Source: Desulfobacterales bacterium | Lineage (GTDB): Bacteria; Desulfobacterota; Desulfobacteria; Desulfobacterales; JAFDCJ01 | Assembly (NCBI GenBank): GCA_029932495.1 | Contig: JAOZPY010000137.1 | Coordinates: forward strand, 1-6,921 | DNA length: 6,921 nt | Direction: 5' to 3' | In this document: positions 1 to 5,128 of the stretch, in pieces | How positions within the stretch are numbered: position 1 is the first letter of the stretch | How the letters are laid out: every line of letters starts with the position of its first letter | Program-made: the position numbers and the translations under genes | Notes under the pieces: model-generated | Told to the model about the DNA's origin: nothing | Database searches by the model: none | What the model saw: the letters and a program-made list of their open reading frames with translations, nothing else

Positions 1-837
1 CCGGCCTTTAAAAAATATGATCACTTCGTGGGCAACTATGGCGGCTCCTGGTGGCACCAGAACAAAGAGTTCGAATCTTTCAACGGACCGATTTTAATGA
101 CCACCAACTGCGTGGTGCCGTTGAAAAAAGACAACACTTACCTGGATCGACTTTTCACCACCGGTATGACCGGTTATCCCGGCGCCCGACATATTGCGGA
201 CCGACCCCAGGGTGGAGCCAAGGATTTTTCACCCCTGATTGAGCGGGCTAAAAAATGTGCCCCTCCCGTGGAGCTTGAAACCGGCAAGATCGTCGGTGGC
301 TTTGCCCACCATCAGGTGCTGGCCCTGGCCGACAAGGTGGTCGAAGCTGTTAAATCCGGCGCCATCAAACGCTTCGTGGTGATGGCCGGCTGTGACGGCC
401 GTCAAAAATCCCGGCAATATTTTACCGACGTGGCCAAGGCGCTTCCCAAAGAGGCCGTTATTTTAACTGCGGGATGTGCCAAGTACCGATACAACAAGCT
501 GGACTTAGGGGATATCGGCGGCATTCCGCGGATTCTCGATGCCGGCCAGTGCAATGACTGCTACTCGCTGGCGGTCATCGCCCTGAAATTGAAGGAAGTC
601 TTTGAACTGGACGATATTAACGATCTGCCCATTTCCTTTGATATCGGCTGGTATGAGCAAAAGGCCGTGGCCGTGCTGCTGGCCCTGCTCTTTCTGGGAG
701 TCAAGGGCATTCGACTGGGACCCACCCTGCCGGCATTTCTGTCACCCAACGTAGCCAAGGTGCTTGTCGAAAAATTCGACATCAAGCCCATCGGTGACGT
801 ACAGGGCGACGTCGAGGCCATGATGGCCGGCTCCTGA
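1..837 (+). CDS. hcp: Hybrid cluster protein (Hcp), C-terminal half, cut by left edge
   Basis: Hcp is a cytoplasmic Fe-S/oxo hybrid-cluster enzyme of anaerobes. It was first described as a hydroxylamine reductase and is now mostly seen as a nitric oxide reductase acting in nitrosative stress. The reading frame is open to base 1, so only about the last 278 residues are present, roughly half of a usual Hcp. Counting from base 1, the visible hybrid-cluster ligands are Cys37 (TTNC), Cys131 (AGCDG, the persulfide cysteine), Cys159 (TAGC), Cys184 (GQCND), Glu219 and Lys221 (YEQK). Their spacings (94, 28, 25, 35 and 2) match my recollection of Desulfovibrio Hcp (Cys312, 406, 434, 459, Glu494, Lys496). 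The part present therefore looks catalytically intact. The N-terminal Fe-S cysteines, histidine and first glutamate ligands lie outside the window, so the true start and the Hcp class cannot be judged. A candidate terminator hairpin follows. Confidence 0.95.
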   Translation, partial: PAFKKYDHFVGNYGGSWWHQNKEFESFNGPILMTTNCVVPLKKDNTYLDRLFTTGMTGYPGARHIADRPQGGAKDFSPLIERAKKCAPPVELETGKIVGGFAHHQVLALADKVVEAVKSGAIKRFVVMAGCDGRQKSRQYFTDVAKALPKEAVILTAGCAKYRYNKLDLGDIGGIPRILDAGQCNDCYSLAVIALKLKEVFELDDINDLPISFDIGWYEQKAVAVLLALLFLGVKGIRLGPTLPAFLSPNVAKVLVEKFDIKPIGDVQGDVEAMMAGS

Positions 838-858
838 TTTGCCGGACCGGAGCAATAC

Positions 859-880
859 CGCTGCAAATCTGCAGCGTTTA
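859..880 (+). terminator. Candidate weak terminator hairpin after hcp
   Basis: A perfect 7-bp stem, CGCTGCA with TGCAGCG, closes a 4-base loop (AATC) 22 bases after the hcp stop codon and is followed by TTTA. Its position and shape suit a short intrinsic terminator, but the U-tract is poor, so efficiency would be low or Rho-dependent. Termination is inferred. Confidence 0.4.
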
Positions 881-887
881 TCATAAA

Positions 888-927
888 CTGCCGCCACCTC
901 CTTTGCCGTAACGGAGGCTGGCGGCAG
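888..927 (+). other. Strong hairpin upstream of the DUF3786 gene
   Basis: CTGCCGCCACCTCC (888-901) pairs with bases 913-927 over 14 base pairs with one bulged C (918), around an 11-base loop. No T-run follows, so it is not a classical terminator. It would form in the transcript 33 bases before the next start codon. It could protect an mRNA end, attenuate read-through from hcp, or be the second half of a tandem terminator with the hairpin at 859-876. Confidence 0.45.
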
Positions 928-959
928 CTTAAGTAAAACCCACGCACAGAAAAATAACC

Positions 960-1787
960 ATGCCGCTTTCCGTGCCGGATATCTACCAGAAACTGCTGCC
1001 AAAAACCAACTGCGGTGACTGCGGCCATTCCACCTGCCTGGCCTTTGCCAGCATGGTGGTGTCTGAAAAAATCCCCCTGGCAAACTGCCCCCACATCGAT
1101 CGTGCCCGGCTGCCATCCGCCCAGCAGCAAATCGATGCCCAGCACGCCGCCGGCAAATGGACCCGGCGGGACATGGCAGCCGATGCCCTGCAATGGGCCA
1201 AGGAACGGGCCGCCTCCATGGACCTTGCCGATCTGCCGGAGCGTATCGGCGGACGCCTGGTGGAAAATAAGGGGCAGCAACGGCTGGAATTGCCTTATTT
1301 TACTGCGACCATCGTGATTACGCCGGATGCAATATCGAGAAAAGACGGTGAACCCCTCAACCGCTGGGAGCAGGTTTTTATTTATAACCACCTGGCCCAG
1401 GGAGGCCGGCGACACCCGACGGGCAATTGGAAGGGGCTGGTGGAGCTTCCCAATACGGTCTCCAAAATGAAATCCATGCGGTCCAACGTGGAAGTTCCGT
1501 TGATCCATCACTTTGCCGGCCGAAGCAGTGAACTGATTGCCGCCGGCCGGTCGATCGGCGGGGAAGTCATTCAGGACACCGACGCCGGGGCTGACGTCCG
1601 GCTTTTATTCCGCCCGCTGCCCCGGATACCGGTAATGGTACAGTTCTGGGATGCCGACAGCCAGGAGGCGTTCGGCGCTGAAGTCAAGTTTCTGTTTGAT
1701 GAAACGATCACCGAACACCTGGATATCGAGTCGATCCTGTTTCTCAGTGAACGGTTGATGCAGCTGCTGTGTGATAAGAAGGGATAG
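960..1787 (+). CDS. DUF3786 protein with N-terminal [4Fe-4S] motif
   Basis: The 275-residue product is predicted to be cytoplasmic, with no signal peptide or membrane segment. Residues 18-43 carry C-x2-C-x4-C-x16-C (Cys18, 21, 26, 43; NCGDCGHSTC...NCP). This is the Fe-S motif (PF04060 type) found in the CO dehydrogenase/acetyl-CoA synthase corrinoid protein, RnfB and related electron-transfer proteins. From about residue 85 onward the sequence resembles DUF3786, a family of anaerobes with no assigned reaction. Recognisable parts are FIYNHLAQGG, the RSIGGE region, the LLFRPLPRIPVMVQFWD core and a closing ESILFLSERLMQLL helix. ATG 960 is the first start after an in-frame stop at 930-932, but its ribosome binding site is weak. 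The gene may be read with hcp or from its own promoter; none was seen. Function is unknown; an electron carrier or corrinoid-linked role is only a guess. Confidence 0.85.
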   Translation: MPLSVPDIYQKLLPKTNCGDCGHSTCLAFASMVVSEKIPLANCPHIDRARLPSAQQQIDAQHAAGKWTRRDMAADALQWAKERAASMDLADLPERIGGRLVENKGQQRLELPYFTATIVITPDAISRKDGEPLNRWEQVFIYNHLAQGGRRHPTGNWKGLVELPNTVSKMKSMRSNVEVPLIHHFAGRSSELIAAGRSIGGEVIQDTDAGADVRLLFRPLPRIPVMVQFWDADSQEAFGAEVKFLFDETITEHLDIESILFLSERLMQLLCDKKG

Positions 1788-1789
1788 GC

Positions 1790-2215
1790 CTACCGGCCCC
1801 GGTAAAGCTTTTTCCAGGGATGACGCTGCATTTCCTGGTAATTGGTCAAGGCCAGGTAAAACGCTCCCACCGCAAGCTCCGCGCAGTGGGTATCGTGGGG
1901 TGGAAGCGTTTCAAGGAAAGTGACCACATCTTCAGGGGAAATTTCCCAGGCCTCTGTCACTTTTTTACCTTCTACCAATTCGGCCACCGTGTTGGCACAG
2001 GCGTTGGTATTCCGGCACCCGTCGACCTGGAAACAAACCGATTCAATGCGGTCATCAGAGACCGTCAGGTACATCTCCACCGTATCCCCGCAGTCGCCGG
2101 TCCGTTTGCCGTAACCGTCCGGGTGTTCAATTCTTTCCAGCCGATCGCCCCGCAGGGCCATCTCAAGATAATTTCTGGAGTGGTCCTGCCAGAAATCAAA
2201 CTTTTTGGGTTTCAT
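1790..2215 (-). CDS. NifU/IscU-type iron-sulfur cluster scaffold protein
   Basis: The 141-residue protein matches the IscU/NifU N-terminal scaffold fold, which holds a nascent Fe-S cluster and passes it to target proteins. The three scaffold cysteines are present: Cys42 in GDCGDT with the conserved Asp44, Cys67 in VDGC, and Cys111 in THCAEL. Extra cysteines are Cys61 and Cys73. The N-terminus (FWQDHSRNYLEMALRG) differs from housekeeping IscU, and there is no C-terminal Nfu domain. The LPPVK chaperone motif of IscU is not evident. ATG 2215 lies 2 bp after the preceding gene's stop with no clear ribosome binding site, so translational coupling is likely. It is the last gene of the minus-strand operon. 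Context suggests a dedicated scaffold for the metal cluster handled by its NifX-like and ATPase neighbours rather than general Fe-S assembly; that role is inferred. Confidence 0.88.
   Translation of the reverse strand: MKPKKFDFWQDHSRNYLEMALRGDRLERIEHPDGYGKRTGDCGDTVEMYLTVSDDRIESVCFQVDGCRNTNACANTVAELVEGKKVTEAWEISPEDVVTFLETLPPHDTHCAELAVGAFYLALTNYQEMQRHPWKKLYRGR
1791..1813 (+). terminator. Candidate terminator of the DUF3786 gene, inside the convergent gene
   Basis: TACCGG (1791-1796) and CCGGTA (1799-1804) form a near-perfect palindrome 3 bases after the DUF3786 stop. AAGCTTTTT follows, ending in five T on the plus strand. The two-base gap means the real loop must open one stem pair. The element lies inside the last codons of the convergent NifU-like gene. 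Termination is inferred from position and shape. Confidence 0.35.
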
Positions 2216-2217
2216 TT

Positions 2218-2550
2218 CTAGTGATCACACAGATTGTTCCCGGTGCTCAGGGATTGATTCAGATACTGCTGCACAAGTTCCTCCGGTGTCAGAGACGGGG
2301 CACCAGTCATCACCTGAATGCCGTTTTGAGCAAACATATTGATGGCCATGTTTCCCATGCCGCCGGCAATAATCACATCGGCACCCATCTCATGCAGCCA
2401 TTTCGGCAGCACTCCCGGCTCATGGGGCGGGGGAACGAGAACCTCCGTTTTTTTAATGTCGTTGTTTTCAACCTCCACCAAGGCAAATTCCTGGCAATGA
2501 CCGAAATGGGCAGTCAATTTTCCCTCTGCTAATGGTATCGCAAACTTCAT
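2218..2550 (-). CDS. NifX/NifB-family (Nitro_FeMo-Co) protein, orange-protein-like
   Basis: The 110-residue protein has the dinitrogenase iron-molybdenum cofactor fold, whose members bind FeMo-cofactor precursors or other metal-sulfur clusters. Features seen are an MKFAIPL start strand, AHFGHCQEF (His15, His18, Cys19), PPHEPGVLPKWL (41-52), IIAGGMGNMAI (60-70) and the C-terminal CDH (108-110), with Cys108 a plausible ligand. The closest described relative by size and gene context is the Desulfovibrio orange protein ORP, which binds a mixed Mo-Cu sulfide cluster; the assignment to ORP itself is an inference. ATG 2550 has a strong AAGGAGG site (2559-2565 on the plus strand) at 8 bases. It lies 182 bp after the second ATPase gene, with a hairpin and tandem repeat in the gap, and 2 bp before the NifU-like gene. 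It may therefore be expressed separately from the upstream genes. Confidence 0.88.
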   Translation of the reverse strand: MKFAIPLAEGKLTAHFGHCQEFALVEVENNDIKKTEVLVPPPHEPGVLPKWLHEMGADVIIAGGMGNMAINMFAQNGIQVMTGAPSLTPEELVQQYLNQSLSTGNNLCDH

Positions 2551-2590
2551 GGCAAAAACCTCCTTTTAATAGTTCGGTTAAAAATATGGA

Positions 2591-2615
2591 TCTTCTCCAA
2601 TTTAGTTGGAGAAGA
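2591..2615 (-). terminator. 10-bp-stem hairpin inside the minus-strand operon
   Basis: TCTTCTCCAA (2591-2600) and TTGGAGAAGA (2606-2615) form a perfect 10-bp stem with a 5-base loop. On the minus strand the stem is followed after five bases by a T-rich stretch (ATTTTTAA). It sits between the second ATPase gene and the strongly initiated NifX-like gene, so it may act as a partial terminator or an mRNA processing/stability element that sets different levels for the two halves of the operon. The role is inferred. Confidence 0.5.
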
Positions 2616-2647
2616 GGGTTCCAGGGTTCGAGGATTCAAGGATTCAA
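2616..2647. repeat. Four-copy 8-bp tandem repeat (GGRTTCVA)
   Basis: Four consecutive octamers are seen: GGGTTCCA, GGGTTCGA, GGATTCAA, GGATTCAA. They directly abut the 10-bp-stem hairpin. They are non-coding and lie in the 182-bp gap between the second ATPase and the NifX-like gene. The last two copies are identical, which suggests recent slippage. No function can be assigned from sequence. Confidence 0.75.
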
Positions 2648-2732
2648 GGCATTGGTTTTAAAGACTTTATTATCATTAAATCGACAGTGTCCTTTTTGAA
2701 TAATTGGAGTGTTTAATTTAAGTATGATCCGG

Positions 2733-3599
2733 TCATTTGTAAAGTCTTTCCGACAAACGCTGCCAAACGCCACGAATCGCCTCGGCAGCCGGCGACTGAC
2801 CGTCATATTCGAAAATCGTCTTTCCCTGTACCATGGCGCGGGTGATCAGCGGGTCAAAGGGAACGCGCCCCAGACACGGCAGGCCCTTGCCGGCCGCATA
2901 ATCCTCAATCTTCTGGCTCAACTCCGGATTCAAATCAAACTTGTTGACGCATAACATGGCCGGCACTTTGAAATAAGCGGCCAGTTCCACCACGCGCTGC
3001 ATGTCATGACTGCCGGAAACCGTGGGTTCGGTGACAACCAGTACCGCGCTGGCACCGCCAATGGAGGCAATCACCGGGCAGCCCACCCCCGGAGGGCCGT
3101 CCGTCAGGATCAGATCAAGCTTTTTTTCTTCACCAAGTCGGCTGGCCTGCTGGCGCACCAAGGTGACCAGCTTGCCGGAGTTTTCCTCGGCGATTCCCAG
3201 CCGGGCGTGAACCATGGGGCCAAAGCGTGTTTCTGAGATAAACCATTCACCGCAGGTATCCTCTGGAAAATCGATGGCTTTTTCAGGGCAAAAATACACA
3301 CAAACACCGCAACCCTCACAACTGATGGGGTTGACCACAAAGTCTTCACTGATCGCATCCCAGCGGCACATATCCCGGCACGTACCGCACTCGGTACATT
3401 GCTGCCGGTTGATTTTGGCGGTGTTGCCTGATTGAAAATCCGTGCGCTGAACAATCGAAGGATCCATGATAAGGTGCAGATCTGCAGCATCCACATCTGC
3501 ATCGCATAAAATCTTATTTTCCGCCAGGGAAGCAAAGGCGGCCATCAAACTGGTTTTTCCGGTTCCACCTTTGCCGCTGATGACAATTAATTCTTTCAA
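2733..3599 (-). CDS. MinD/ParA-type ATPase with inserted 2x[4Fe-4S] ferredoxin motifs (second of pair)
   Basis: The 288-residue soluble P-loop ATPase belongs to the MinD/Mrp-like group. The deviant Walker A motif GKGGTGKT is at 9-16, LCDADVDAADLHL (31-43) is the switch I region, and LILTDGPPGVGCP (163-175) is the Walker B/switch II region, with Cys174 in it. Residues 68-104 contain two ferredoxin-type motifs: Cys68, 71, 74, 78 and Cys94, 97, 100, 104, the second followed by PEKAI. The start is TTG at 3599, overlapping the upstream TGA as TTGA, with a GAGGGG element 8 bases before it, so the two ATPases are translationally coupled. Gene pairs of this type accompany ORP/NifX-like genes in Desulfovibrio. 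The likely role is ATP-driven assembly or transfer of a metal-sulfur cluster; this is inferred from family and neighbours. A second Fe-S ATPase beside it suggests a heterodimer. Confidence 0.92.
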   Translation of the reverse strand: MKELIVISGKGGTGKTSLMAAFASLAENKILCDADVDAADLHLIMDPSIVQRTDFQSGNTAKINRQQCTECGTCRDMCRWDAISEDFVVNPISCEGCGVCVYFCPEKAIDFPEDTCGEWFISETRFGPMVHARLGIAEENSGKLVTLVRQQASRLGEEKKLDLILTDGPPGVGCPVIASIGGASAVLVVTEPTVSGSHDMQRVVELAAYFKVPAMLCVNKFDLNPELSQKIEDYAAGKGLPCLGRVPFDPLITRAMVQGKTIFEYDGQSPAAEAIRGVWQRLSERLYK

Positions 3600-4432
3600 T
3601 TTACCAGCCCCTCAATTTTCTCATACAGTTTTAAGAAACGCGCTTTCCATTCAGGCATGACGTCTACAATGGACGCCCCGCGCGCATAGGCCTCGGCGAT
3701 TTTACGATCAAACGGTATTTCCAGCAGGATTGGCAGATTCACTTCGGCGGCATAGTCTTTGACCTTCCCATCGCCAAGATCGGAGCGATTAATCACCAAT
3801 CCACAGGGAATATCGAGAATTCTTACGGCACCGACGGCCAGTTTCAGATCATGAAGTCCAAAGGGTGTCGGTTCGGTCACCAGCAAAACAAAATCAGCCG
3901 GCTTCATGGATTCAATAACCGGGCAGGATGTTCCCGGAGGTGCATCAATAATTGTTACCTGCTGCGCATCGGCACAGGCCAATACCTCCTTGATCAAAGG
4001 CGGCGACATGGCCTCTCCCACCCGCAGTTTGCCGTGGACAAACTCGATTCCGTTGCGGTGGCCTTTTTGGATAATCCCCATCTCCCGGCCTTTTTCAGTA
4101 ATGGCCTTTTCCGGGCAAACCGCCATGCAGCCGCCGCAGCTGTGACAAAGCTCTTCAAACGGCAGCACGGTTTCACCAACCACCACAATGGCCTTAAACT
4201 GGCAGATCTCACCGCACTTCCCGCACAGGGTGCACTTGTCCATGTCGATTTCCGGGACCGGGGTGGTGACGGTCTGAGTGTATTCAAATACAGGTCGGAT
4301 GAACAAATGCGCATTAGGCTCCTCGACATCACAGTCGAGCAATTGGACTCCGGAGCCCATGGCAAATGCCAGGTTGGTGGCCACAGTGGTTTTACCGGTG
4401 CCGCCCTTTCCGCTGGCAATACTGATAATCAT
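3596..4432 (-). CDS. MinD/ParA-type ATPase with inserted 2x[4Fe-4S] ferredoxin motifs (first of pair)
   Basis: The 278-residue protein has the same architecture as the next gene. The deviant Walker A motif GKGGTGKTT is at 8-16, LLDCDVEEPNAHLF (31-44) is the switch I region, two [4Fe-4S] motifs lie at Cys67, 70, 73, 77 and Cys96, 99, 102, 106, and IIDAPPGTSCP (161-171) is the Walker B/switch II region, with Cys170. The conserved cysteine after the Walker B region is shared by both paralogs and may contact a transferred cluster or metal. ATG 4432 is preceded by AAGGAG at a 6-base spacing. The gene starts 58 bp after the NifX-like tail gene, with no terminator between, and ends in the next start codon (4-bp TTGA overlap). 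Known relatives of this arrangement are the paired Fe-S ATPases of Desulfovibrio orp operons. Partnership with the adjacent paralog is inferred. Confidence 0.93.
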   Translation of the reverse strand: MIISIASGKGGTGKTTVATNLAFAMGSGVQLLDCDVEEPNAHLFIRPVFEYTQTVTTPVPEIDMDKCTLCGKCGEICQFKAIVVVGETVLPFEELCHSCGGCMAVCPEKAITEKGREMGIIQKGHRNGIEFVHGKLRVGEAMSPPLIKEVLACADAQQVTIIDAPPGTSCPVIESMKPADFVLLVTEPTPFGLHDLKLAVGAVRILDIPCGLVINRSDLGDGKVKDYAAEVNLPILLEIPFDRKIAEAYARGASIVDVMPEWKARFLKLYEKIEGLVN

Positions 4433-4490
4433 AATTAACTCCTTGTATACCGTAAAAACCGATCAGTGCTCCATTTTTCGGCCAGCAGCC

Positions 4491-4973
4491 TTAACGCCTT
4501 CCACCGCCTCTTCCCATTCCACCGCCTCTTCCCATTCCACCGCCTCTTCCCATTCCGCCGCCTCTTCCCATTCCACCGCCGCCGCCCATTCCGCCGCCGC
4601 CGCCCACGCGTCCCATCCCAGCGTGGGCAGGACCGGTGGCCTCGCTTTCCGGTTGCAGCTGACCGCTTTTATATTTTTCCACAGCCTCCCGGACGGTTCC
4701 CGACAACCCGGCATAAACTTTAATTCCGGCCGCTGACAGGGTTTGCATCGCGTTAGGGCCGCAACTTCCTGTCAGGACCGCACCGGCACCTTTTGAAGAT
4801 ACAAACTGGGCCGCCTGGATACCGGCGCCGCCCCCCAGTCGACCGCTTTCATTGTCAAAAGCCTCGTAGCTCATATCGTCCGAATCGACAACGACAAAAA
4901 AACTGCACCTGCCAAAATGGGGATCCAGTTGGGCATCCAAGCTGTTTCCGGCTGAACTCACGGCGATTTTCAT
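4491..4973 (-). CDS. NifX/NifB-family protein with Gly-Met-Arg repeat tail
   Basis: The 160-residue protein has two parts. Residues 1-105 are a Nitro_FeMo-Co domain: MKIAVSSAG start, LDPHFGRCSFFVVVD with His19 and Cys23, GAGAVLTGSCGPNA with Cys71, and GIKVYAGLSGTVREAVEKYKSGQL. Residues 119-160 are a low-complexity tail made of GMGRGG units (GMGRVGG...GMGRGGGRR) with no folded domain expected. Glycine/methionine-rich tails recur in this family; methionine thioethers could bind soft metals such as Cu(I), and arginine could bind nucleic acid or anionic clusters, but neither is shown here. It is the first gene of the minus-strand operon. ATG 4971-4973 has AAGGAG 8 bases upstream and lies about 55 bp after the predicted transcription start. 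Likely role: carrier or storage of a metal-sulfur cluster or its precursor. Confidence 0.9.
   Translation of the reverse strand: MKIAVSSAGNSLDAQLDPHFGRCSFFVVVDSDDMSYEAFDNESGRLGGGAGIQAAQFVSSKGAGAVLTGSCGPNAMQTLSAAGIKVYAGLSGTVREAVEKYKSGQLQPESEATGPAHAGMGRVGGGGGMGGGGGMGRGGGMGRGGGMGRGGGMGRGGGRR
4501..4608. repeat. Six-unit 18-bp tandem repeat coding the GMGRGG tail
   Basis: Six 18-bp units start at 4501, 4519, 4537, 4555, 4573 and 4591. The first three are identical (CCACCGCCTCTTCCCATT on the plus strand), the fourth has one change, and the last two are GCC-rich variants. Each unit encodes six residues in frame, so unit gain or loss would change tail length without a frameshift. The identical units at the gene's 3' end point to recent expansion. 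Confidence 0.92.
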
Positions 4974-5013
4974 GATTTAATCTCCTTGTTTTTGCAATAT
5001 CAAAATCATTCTC

Positions 5014-5033
5014 TTATGAGTATATGCTCATAA
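5014..5033. promoter_or_regulatory. 20-bp palindrome, candidate operator over the operon start site
   Basis: TTATGAG (5014-5020) and CTCATAA (5027-5033) are perfect 7-bp arms around TATATG. The palindrome begins one base downstream of the predicted -10 element, so it covers the expected transcription start (near 5028). A bound dimeric repressor would block initiation. The spacing suits a helix-turn-helix dimer. The cognate regulator is not identifiable from this window. Confidence 0.6.
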
Positions 5034-5034
5034 C

Positions 5035-5063
5035 AAAATAAGAAAACCCATCGTAGTTGTCAA
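5035..5063 (-). promoter_or_regulatory. Sigma-70-type promoter of the NifX/ATPase/NifU operon
   Basis: On the minus strand a consensus -35 TTGACA (5063-5058) is separated by exactly 17 bp from TATTTT (5040-5035). The first gene's start codon is about 55 bp downstream of the expected start site. No convincing -24/-12 element was found in the same 155-bp gap. The promoter lies between the regulator's stop codon and the operon, so the operon can be transcribed independently of the regulator gene. Confidence 0.65.
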
Positions 5064-5128
5064 GGCCCATTTAAAAAAACAAATGAAAAAAATCACAGAC
5101 TTTCCCCGTTGCGCCGGCACCCGGCTCC
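5064..5128 (-). other. Gap after the regulator gene with weak terminator-like parts
   Basis: On the minus strand, just after the regulator's stop codon, GCCGG-GTG-CCGGC (5125-5113) forms a 5-bp stem. It is followed, after about 20 bases, by two seven-base T-runs (near 5093-5087 and 5079-5073). The stem and T-runs are not adjacent, so an intrinsic terminator is only possible. Some regulator transcripts may read through into the operon. Confidence 0.3.

Noticed and set aside
908..913. GTAACG box near the left end as a site for the regulator
   Set aside because: It is a single hexamer in the loop region of a hairpin, without a paired copy or a promoter.
561..1511. 316-codon open frame on the minus strand
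   Set aside because: It lies antisense to hcp and the DUF3786 gene, both of which show clear family motifs. Its own translation has no recognisable domain; it is a by-product of GC-rich codon use.
2648..2732. Internal sigma-70 promoter before the ORP-like gene
   Set aside because: A GATAAT-like -10 exists on the minus strand, but no acceptable -35 lies at the right distance.
3851..4438. 195-codon open frame on the plus strand
   Set aside because: It is antisense to the first Fe-S ATPase and has no recognisable motif.
4501..4608. Regular 18-bp repeats as a CRISPR array
   Set aside because: The units are directly adjacent with no spacers and encode an in-frame protein repeat.
4991..5006. -24/-12-like TGATTT-N5-TTGCA on the minus strand before the main operon
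   Set aside because: The essential -24 GG is missing, and the start would fall about at the ribosome binding site, leaving almost no leader.
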